In this document: in pieces, positions 55,986-64,000 of the stretch
Layout: each line of letters opens with the position of its first letter
Position numbering within the stretch: the stretch's first letter is position 1
Assembly: GCA_030704615.1 (NCBI GenBank)
Contig: CM060732.1
Span: 45,489,053 to 45,553,052 of the forward strand
Origin: Takakia lepidozioides
Taxonomy: Eukaryota > Streptophyta > Takakiopsida > Takakiales > Takakiaceae
Reading direction: 5' to 3'
DNA length: 64,000 bases
Made by a program: the position numbers and the translations under genes
The notes under the pieces: model-generated
Seen by the model: only the letters and a program-made list of their open reading frames with translations
Told to the model about the DNA's origin: nothing
The model's database searches: none

Positions 55986-57029
55986 AAATAAATAAAATAA
56001 AATAAACCTGAGGAAACTGTTGTCTGAGATTCATTTCGCCATGAAAACCTGCATGCGCATGCTTATACCCGAAATGAAGAAATTAATGTTTGAGACCCCA
56101 GTTTTCTTTACCATGTTCATACTAAACCCTATGAGCATGTTCCACAAGCAGAACATTCTTTCGGTTGTAGTTAGCCTCTTATGTCACTCAAAAACTTCTG
56201 CTGGAATATGGGGTTCTTCTGTTGTAAGGCTACACGGTTATAGGTCTTTTAGTATTCAATATGTAATCCGTGGGAATAGGGGGTTTTCCCATTTGTGAGC
56301 CTATGCTCACGAATACAAGCTCACACATCTAGGCTCACGGAATAGCATTCCTGCATTAGCGGCACCGTACTATAGGCTGCAGCATTCAAGGAAGACACTT
56401 CCATCTCCATAAATGCAGGTTCCCTTGCGTTACAAAACTAAGTTGAGCGGACGACCCGCCGGACGTTGTTTAGAACGACCTGACACCATTGTGCGCCAAG
56501 GTCCCGCATGTGTGGCCTGAGTATGAGATTCCCTAAAAGTATCTCCACGCTAAATGTCACCTCGAATGTTATGCTACCGCCGTTGCTATGCTCCCGCCGT
56601 CGAATGCTCCCGCCGTTGCTATCAATATATGAAGCAAGCTGGTTGTGTTGTTTTGTTTTGTTTTGTAGTGCCGTTGAGATCTCTCAAATTGCGGGCCAGC
56701 CTGGTACTTAGTGCCGTTGGAAAGCCCTCGACGAGGAGGGGTGCACTGGCTTGGTCTCATGATTTTTGGATTGGCGGTGTGGGAGATGTGGAATTTCAAG
56801 TACTTTAGGTCGTTGGAAATTCCCGGAAATTCTCGAAAAATAGCAAAGTGGGCATTCCTGGGACAATGGTTGGAGCCTCAAGAGAGATATCAAGGGAAAA
56901 GTCTCCGGTTCAAATATGGTCGTGAGCTCTCTGAAAAAAATAAAATGATTAGATATGGCTTGCTTCATATATTGATGCATTTGGACTTAGATGCCGTTGG
57001 ACACTTGGGCCAACAGCACAGGCTACCCT
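55986..57029. other. No gene seen
   Basis: Frames at 56020-56298 and 56711-57031 lack known motifs. A local palindrome GTGAGCCTATGCTCAC lies near 56294-56312, and TATGCTCCCGCCGT-like text is repeated at 56570-56620. Confidence 0.4.
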
Positions 57030-57340
57030 AGTGTTACCTTATATACCCTGATTAGATATACCATTCATTTTAACATATACCCTTCAGAAGGGTATATTGG
57101 ACTTCTTGATGCAGGTTAAATATAAGGGTAAGGGATGTCATAAAAATATACCTACTATAAGGGTATACATCCAAGCGAGGGTATAGAGAGAAGACTCCGG
57201 CCGAGGCCAGCCTAACCAAGAGCCACTTCATCTTGCGGCTACTGCTCCCTTTTGGAGGTGGGCCCTATAAGCCAGGGTATATATATATATATATATATAT
57301 ATCAACATACCCTGATATACCTATCAGGTATCAGTCTAAT
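57030..57340. repeat. TATACCC / GGGTATA foldback-type repeat with (AT)n
   Basis: The palindrome ATATACCCTT-CAG-AAGGGTATAT lies near 57075-57097. Other ATATACC and GGGTATA words recur in both orientations, and an AT dinucleotide run lies at about 57278-57302. It is related in vocabulary to 52860-53110. Confidence 0.6.
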
Positions 57341-57956
57341 CAATATATGTGCCCAACGCTGTTCTAAACGCATGGATGATCTGGTGGACTAACCTCAAAT
57401 CTGAAACACAGTGGTTCCCAAAGCTGGAGGCACAAAACATCACGGCGTTGTCTAGTAATCAAGGCAAGACACACACACGCTTGTCTACAAAGGCAAGCAA
57501 GCTCCGTGCCACATTTGCTAGGATCCCAACGACGCTTCGGAGTTGTGCCCATACCAGGCAGATCTGCAAGTCGGGTGTGGGAGATCATGTCAAAAGGCTA
57601 AAAAAAATCCCGAAAAGGAAACGAAGCTGAAAGTCGATAATTTGACAAATAGACCTATTTACTTGGGTTTGTCGGTGCCATATTTAGACCGATGGTTTAA
57701 GTTGACTTCCTTTGTTGTTAGACCATTGAGGAAGTCGTAAAGACGCGGCCAAGATTTTTAGTTAGAGAGGATGGTGCCTTATGCGGAGGGATTTTCCCGC
57801 CAAGTGAGCATGGAACCTTACGCGGATTTTCTTCCTAAGGTTCCTCTCCTAGAGAGGAAGACACCTTACGTCATGTAAGGTTCCTGCTCTTGTGAGCCGT
57901 CAGATGGAGATGATCCGAGCCCTCCATGGTAAGAAAATCCTGGTTGTTTCTTTACG
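57341..57956. other. No gene seen
   Basis: The frame 57349-57630 is lysine- and threonine-rich with no motif. Between 57740 and 57890 the words CCTTA(T/C)G(C/T)GG and GGTTCCTxCT recur, probably as part of an unidentified repeat. Confidence 0.35.
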
Positions 57957-58073
57957 CACGGTGAGGCCCTCGGAAGGGGGCCTTCCTGAAACTCGGGGCT
58001 AGGCACTCGGCTACCGCCTCTGTGCCGGGCCCTCATTTCAGGAAGGCCCCCTCCTTGGGCCTCACCCTGCACG
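57957..58073. repeat. GC-rich foldback, ~35-bp arms
   Basis: The left arm 57957-57991 (GGTGAGGCCC..GGGGGCCTTCCTGAAA) pairs with the right arm 58036-58073 (TTTCAGGAAGGCCCCC..GGGCCTCACC) with few mismatches around a ~44-nt loop. No coding function. Confidence 0.8.
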
Positions 58074-58240
58074 GAAAGCACTGCCAAAAAAAATTGGTTG
58101 TATTTATCATGCCGTTAAAAAGTGGAATGCACCCCATCGGCTCCATCGAGTGTTTTTTTTTTTTTTTTTCCTTCCCGAGAAAAGGGGAGAGTGTATTCCG
58201 AAATGCAGAATGCACCGGCAAAATTTTGGCATTTCTTTAC

Positions 58241-58358
58241 GGAGGGTAATGCCCCTCGTGTGGGGCATCCCCGGATATTCGAGCCGTCCCCTGGGGCTAC
58301 TACCCTCGGCGTCAGACCCTTAAATCCGTGATTGCCCTCCACTCAGGGCATTACCCTG
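58241..58358. repeat. Second foldback, ~14-bp arms
   Basis: GGAGGGTAATGCCC (58241-58254) and CAGGGCATTACCCTG (about 58344-58358) are inverted around a ~90-nt interior. Both foldbacks are preceded by TTTCTTTACG, so they may be members of one MITE family. Confidence 0.65.
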
Positions 58359-58429
58359 TACCTATTACATACATCTACACCAATGGGTGCTCACTACACA
58401 TAATTTCCCGCTTCAATACATCAAATCAA

Positions 58430-58760
58430 AGGGGATGCTCAAAGCTCATATCACTAGGAGGAGAGGATTCAGCCCCCTGCATGCCGCAGGGCAGGTCCAC
58501 ATACCTGGACGTGGGGCTGACTCGAGTTGCCCAAGTCAGATAGCAATCCACAATTGAAAAAGAACGACGACTGCAGCCTTGGCTGTTTTGTTGACCGACC
58601 AGTGGTGCCTCAATCACATGCATTTTTTATTCACCCATTGGCAGCCTGGGTTGGCTATAGGTAGGTGGGACCTTCTGGCATCGAACCCATGACCGTTTGC
58701 AAGGTGAGAAGTGACAACCACTTGAAAGGGTTGAATCACATTAAGTCGTACGGTTGCAAA
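58430..58760 (-). mobile_element. Possible SINE (B-box only clearly seen)
   Basis: On the minus strand, GGGTTCGATGCC near 58678-58690 fits a pol III B-box, and CAAGTGGTTGTCAC about 35 nt upstream is an A-box-like word. About 250 nt of tRNA-unrelated sequence follow. No target duplication was found and there is no second copy in the window. Confidence 0.45.
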
Positions 58761-59546
58761 ATAGAAATCAATTATTATGGTAAAATTTTAAAATAACCCA
58801 CGGCAGCGACCTCACCGAAATGCCGTCGGCGAACAAGAACAAGTATGCAAATAAATCCTCCTCGAGAGCTACGAAAAAAATCCCACTATCGGTTAGTGTT
58901 TTTCTGTTTTACTGTTTGGCCGGCGTAATAATCCGTGACAAAGTTGGTGACAATCGGGCCCCCTGTGATATGAAGCAAGATATGCGTGTGGGAAGCATTG
59001 ATGCAACGTTAAGAATTATGTAAGCAAGAATCTATGGTGAGCCAATAAGATTCTGCCTCTTATCTCAGGAACCGAAGCTCTCATATGATTGTCAGTCCGT
59101 ATCGCTCTCTCACGAAAAGGGCCAAAAAAGAAAGACGGAGAGGAGGGGAGCAAGAGAGTGACCTTGCCAGCAGGTCAATAGGGGAGCAGGCGACCAACTT
59201 ACACCGGCCCACGCATTTGTGGAGGCTTTCTCGCTGACCATCACGCTCTCCCCCTTTTCTCTGACCCTTTCTTTCCGCTCGCCACATTCCGCCCCCGTTT
59301 TTGACCTCCTCTCTTCTCCCTCGGCTTTTTAGAGGCGGCTCAACTTCCGGACTTGAGTCTTTGCATTGCTTTCGCAGGCTGGTCTAGCACCGCGATCTGG
59401 AAACCGAGAAGACCAAGGAGGGATCTGTTGGAAAGGGGATAAGGAGAGGTCTGATTACTGTATGTCACTGCGTCAGCACATAGAGCCAAAATACAGACAT
59501 CGTATAGGAGCACAGACAGGGATCTGAGGACAACAACGCAGGAAAG
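58761..59546 (+). promoter_or_regulatory. Upstream region and 5' leader of ACLB
   Basis: This is the 0.8 kb before the ACLB start. It includes pyrimidine- and purine-rich tracts at 59100-59330 that resemble leader sequence. No TATA box was assigned with confidence, and no other gene is visible. Confidence 0.4.
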
Positions 59547-62500
59547 ATGGCGGCGGGGCAGCTGTTCTCACGCACTACACAGGCCCTGTTTTACAACTAC
59601 AAGCAAAGCCCGGTGCAACGGATGCTGGACTTTGATTTTCTGTGCGGTAGGTGAAGGATCAGTGTTGCTTCTGCTTTTTTCTGCTACAGCCATTGTGCTC
59701 TGTGAACAATGGCCAGACAATGAAGGACTTTTGTTACTGGTGTTGCTATGATACGGACGCCACAATGAAGCTGTCATGACACCCTCCGTTTCGAGTATTC
59801 GTTCTTTTCTGTATTTGATGCATTCGTGTGTGTTAGACCAAAGAAAGAGATCTGCGTGTGCGAGACAGGAAAGTGCTTGAAGGTTTGATATTTATATTTT
59901 CCTACGGAGATGGTGATGCTTAGAACTCCTTGCGAAACTAATGTGGGATCAGATAATGAAAGACAATTCCAAGCTAAAGAACATGGACGAATGTTGGCTG
60001 TGAAGTGGCATTCGAATAACTGAAATAGTAAAGTACTTGTTGGAAGGGCAGCACCTGTTTACGTTCTGTATTTTACTTTCTCCATTTCTATTCAGTTCAT
60101 AAATGTATGTTTCTGTCTCTACAATGACGCTGAGGTCCACTATTAAAGTGATGACTGACGAAGTGTCGCTACGGATTGGTCTTGAAAAAGGAAACTTTTT
60201 GGCACATAGAGGAGATGCCCGATCTGTCGCACAGCGGCAGTATCGCTAAATGAATGATAGTATCTAAGAGTACAGCTGCAATGATAGTTGGATATCTTGA
60301 TTTTTGAGTTCTGATTGAAAAATTTGAAGTTTTCACAGACTCTGATGAATCTGACCACTACCCCTGGTTGCTTCAATTTCTAATGATAGCCATGCAATCA
60401 GTCTTTGAGATTAGCCAGAGCTAAGCTAGGTGATCTCCTGCAGAGTGCATTTTACATGGGTTGCAGATTGTTGAGCCTGTGCTCAGGCTATTAGGAGAAG
60501 CAGGACAGTGGACTCCCACTCTGTTAACCAAATTACAAATCTGTGAAGATGTGATGATTTTACTGTTGATTTTGATACTGAAACTGAGCTGATGTCAAGT
60601 TTCAGATAACGGTTACTGGAGAGTGGTTCTCATCTTGGATGCATGGTTGGAACTTGGGATGCAGGGAGGGACATTCCTTCTGTTGCGGGAGTGATCAATC
60701 CGGGATCTGAGGGCTTTCAGAAGTTGTTTTTTGGACAAGAAGAAATTGCAGTGCCAGTCCATGGCAGGTGTGCCAATTCTTCAGCTACTTGCATCTTCCT
60801 CACTTGTTTGGATTATACACTTTGAAAACGTACAAATCTGGATTAATTTGGTTACTTATTCTGCAATGAACATAACAAATAGAAGCAACATAGTAAGGGC
60901 CCAAAATCTCTCTTGTGGACAAGAGAATTGAGGTGCCTGATCCAATGCTATGTTGGACAGTTGGGAGCGATCTTAACTGTTCAAGAGCTCGAAGGATGAT
61001 TGGGGCATCCATATGAGCTCATGGTTGGAAACTGGATCTGGCTTCATAAAGTTTGCTAACCTGAGTTCTTCTCTTGCTTCAAAACACAAAGGAATGAAGT
61101 TTTTTAGTCCTTCAGATGAGGTTCAATCATTGAGTATAGTACCCTTCCTAAAAGGGAAGAGCTTACTTGCATTCATCTAACTGTCCTTCGGATTTTTATG
61201 TGGCAGCATTTCTGTTGCTTGCAAGGTTCATCCCACAGCAGATGTTTTCATCAACTTTGCGTCTTTCCGCAGGTTCATTATCAGTTCCATCATGTAGAGT
61301 ATAATTGTATGTGATTATAATTGTATGCTTGTGGTACGTTGCGTTACAGAACGAGAGAGAGCCTTGGCGGCCTGAGTTTTGTACCAAACTGTCCTCCCTA
61401 AAGCTGAAAGAGGACTGTAGTGGGATAGTTTATAAATGATGTGAAGATCGCACAACTGAGCCAGTAGCCACCATCAACTCGGATAATGCAACTGACAGCC
61501 AGATTTGAGGCTAGCATCTCACTGCTGCAGGACCACAATTTAGTGCTATGGCAATGGAGATGTTAGACAGCTGGTGTTGAGTGCCTATAACTCTTGAACT
61601 CAATGTATAGCACAAGTACTGTAGCTTCCTGAAAGAAGTAGTGTTGGTCTTAGGTGGTACATGTTAAAGCAGTCATCTAACTATGAGAGTTGTGTGTCTG
61701 TAGTGCTTTTGCATCATCCTTGGAGGCGCTCAAGCAACCAACGATACGAGTGGTTGCCATAATTGCCGAGGGAGTACCTGAGGCAGACGCCAAGAAACTC
61801 ATTGCTTATGCTCGTGCCAACAACAAGGTTGGTGGCAGACCTTCCTGTCGTATTGTTCTGGGTGGACACTTCCCTATGCGTTGCCTTGTCATATCTCTAT
61901 TGAAGGGCACTGAAGACTTCTACGTACCATTCAATTGTCTTCCCTTTTCCACTGAGCACCACCTATTAGGGACCTCAGCACATAAGATGGACTACAGGTC
62001 TTGATGCCTCAGAACTTGTTGGGGAGTATGAGATAGAAAGCCATGATGCCTTTTTCAAAGTGTAATCAAGTTCAGGCAGGTGCATGTATGCATATTCTTT
62101 TCAAACAATGCAACAGGCAGGTCGAGACAAGTGCTAGCTCAAATCGAGTTGTGGAAACTTGCTATTTACAAAGGGTCCCATGGCGAAGGAGACGAGGGTA
62201 CAAACTACAGAGGGAGGGGGTTTGGGTCCTGTTTGTTAATGGGCAGCTTGGGTATGGCAGGTGATCATTGGGGCCGCTACGGTTGGAGGCATCCAGGCTG
62301 GTGCCTTCAAAATTGGAGACACAGCTGGCACACTTGACAACATTATTCGATGCAAGCTCTACCGCCCGGGTTCTGTTGGTTTTGTGTCTAAATCAGTAAG
62401 TTTAAATCACTTTCCCCTGGTGCGTCTAATCAAGAGTTACTTGGGATGGCCAATGCACATATAGCCAATGCACATATAGAAGTGACCGTTCAGGTTGCAA

Positions 62501-64000
62501 AGTTGGGGAAGAGTGGCTTATCAATAGGTAGTGAACTCAGTGAATTTCCCAGAACAGATTGTTGGATATGTCTAGTCCAATAAAGGTAATAAGTATTTTG
62601 GCTGTAGGCTTCCATGAAGTCAGCAACAGACGATGGGTGACAACACTGCAGGACAATGTTCTCTGTTTTAACTCTTCGTGTGATTTGGGCAGGGGGGTAT
62701 GTCAAATGAAATGTACAATGTGCTTGCCCGTGTCACGGATGGGCTCTATGAAGGCATTGCAATTGGTGGAGATGTGTACCCAGGATCTACGCTCTCAGAC
62801 CATGTTTTGCGCTTTAACAACATTCCGCAGGTAGAGCAGTTCAGTCATGTTTGCGTTGGATTCTGCAACATTCTAATCTCTATTCTCAAATTTTCCCTGG
62901 ATGTAAGAGGCTAGTCTTGTCAAATAGGGAGGGCATACATCTGCCTGTCTCCCTATCCCTGCAGGAAGGGTTTTTGAGTGGTGCTCTTCTAGTGCTCAAG
63001 GGTTTGTTTCAGAGTGTATGTCTGTCCAGCTTGCGCTCATTTAAGAGATGGTGAACAAGTATGGTTGTAGTTTTAGTTAGTCTAATCTAGTCGTGTATAC
63101 AAGGCATCAATACAGCAGAGGAATATAAGCACTCTTTACTGTAGGCTGCAGCTCTATCTGAAGTCTTGTTGTTGCAATTTGGAACAGATAAAGATGATAG
63201 TAGTCCTGGGAGAGTTGGGTGGTCGGGACGAATACTCGCTTGTGGACGCATTGCAACAGGGGAAGGTTCATAAGCCAGTGGTTGCTTGGGTCAGTGGCAC
63301 TTGTGCCCGCCTCTTCAAGTCTGAAGTCCAGTTTGGCCATGCCGTAAGTTCTTACCTCTTATTATACTGGTCCCTTCTCTTTTTCCTGTCTGTTAGCCAC
63401 ACACGATCTCCTTTATTTGTACATAGGCTTGTTTTTTTTTTTTTCAGGTAGCAGACAGTTCCATTTTGTTTGGAAATGATTGTATGCACTTTTCATGCCT
63501 TGAGACATGTATGCCTGCCATTCTTTAGACGTTTGATTTATGACTGACTTTCAACTCAAGTTAAAAGATGTTCACTGTGTTTCAAAGATGATGCTATATG
63601 AAGCTCTGAAGAATCAATGAGGGTTGTGTGACAGGGTGCCAAGAGTGGTGGAGATTTGGAGTCAGCTCAGACTAAAAATAAGGCCTTGCAAGCTGCTGGT
63701 GCTATTGTACCTTCCTCCTTCGAGGGCTTGGAAGCCACTATCAAAAAGACTTATGACAAGCTGGTTTGCAACTAGTCCTTCTGTTACTATCTATCTCAGT
63801 TCTCTGTTTGAAACAGATAAGCTTTTTCTTCTGTGGTGTGTACTTGATTCATGTGTTTGTTTGGGACAGAAAGAGGAGATAGAGACGGAAAAATTAAGGA
63901 ATTAATTATGACTGTAGCAGGCCCAAAGGGAGAGAGAATATGTATGATGACATCCGTGGGAGGCCCTGAGGGACCTGGGACACGGTAGAACAACAGAACC
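59547..64000 (+). CDS. ACLB: ATP-citrate lyase subunit B, 5' part (runs off the window)
   Basis: The eight exons seen are 59547-59646, 60665-60767, 61207-61272, 61704-61827, 62261-62395, 62693-62830, 63188-63343 and 63635-63763. They total 951 nt (317 codons) in a continuous frame, about half of the ~608-residue plant protein. The product opens [19 protein letters not shown], then carries the succinyl-CoA-synthetase-alpha-like CoA-binding region ([20 protein letters not shown]). Q-F-G-H-A|G-A-K is the phosphohistidine loop; that codon run is split between exons 7 and 8. With ACLA it forms the cytosolic enzyme cleaving citrate to acetyl-CoA and oxaloacetate for wax, flavonoid and sterol synthesis. 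The citrate-synthase-like C-terminal half lies beyond the window. No neighbour shares its pathway. Confidence 0.97.

Overview
The window reads as nuclear DNA of a land plant. The genes have GT-AG introns, mostly 90 to 950 bases, and weakly biased codon use. The single-copy genes are plant-type: a separate ACLB subunit of ATP-citrate lyase, a plant eIF4B, a CABIN1/HIRA-complex protein and a decayed DYW pentatricopeptide fragment. There are also CCCTAAA (plant telomere type) tracts and several LINE and SINE families. The transposon content suggests a non-seed plant (bryophyte, lycophyte or fern), but that is an inference. No rRNA, true tRNA or CRISPR was seen.

Left part (1-13,601). A decayed gene of the DUF7869 family (C2-type 'KCTDCE' region, GHTHEDID motif) is split by an insertion of about 10.7 kb. 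A 12-bp direct repeat, GGCTGTCAACCA, flanks the insertion (2342-2353 and 13081-13092), and the host reading frame continues across it. The inserted element (2354-13080) has imperfect inverted termini rich in GCGTGAGCG/CGCTCACGC palindromes. It carries two divergent genes. On the minus strand (3049-6802) is a MULE-like, RNase-H-fold transposase ending in a SWIM zinc finger, with one apparent 1-nt frameshift. On the plus strand (7657-12974) is a nine-exon gene whose 1,095-codon frame is fully open. Its product joins a ParB/sulfiredoxin-like domain (D-G-N-H-R) to a beta-class DNA methyltransferase-like domain with altered catalytic motifs. The 946-bp intron 5 of this gene holds seven copies of an about 22-bp palindrome, and intron 1 holds four decayed copies. 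This transposase plus ParB-methyltransferase element with iterated palindromes is the strongest candidate for an undescribed system.

Middle part (13,602-38,015). An AT-rich tract with CCCTAAA-bearing tandem repeats is followed by LINE copies on the minus strand: one long, one fragment, and one 5'-truncated copy with a 54-nt poly(A). There are two SINE families (one SINE has a 9-bp target duplication), a DYW fragment, the eIF4B gene on the minus strand (29928-31364), and several diverged tandem duplications.

Right part (38,016-64,000). A 17-exon CABIN1 homologue (38016-51097, 2,176 codons by my model) carries LINE fragments in its introns. It is followed by a repeat-rich intergenic stretch: a second SINE copy, a GC-palindrome minisatellite interrupted by a 560-bp TA-flanked MITE, hairpins and foldbacks. 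Last comes the 5' half of ACLB (59547 to beyond the window end; eight exons, 317 codons seen).

The cellular genes do not form a functional cluster. ACLB makes cytosolic acetyl-CoA, eIF4B acts in translation initiation, and CABIN1 acts in H3.3 chaperoning. The element's two genes probably work together in its mobility, with DNA recognition or methylation of its own repeats as a hypothesis.
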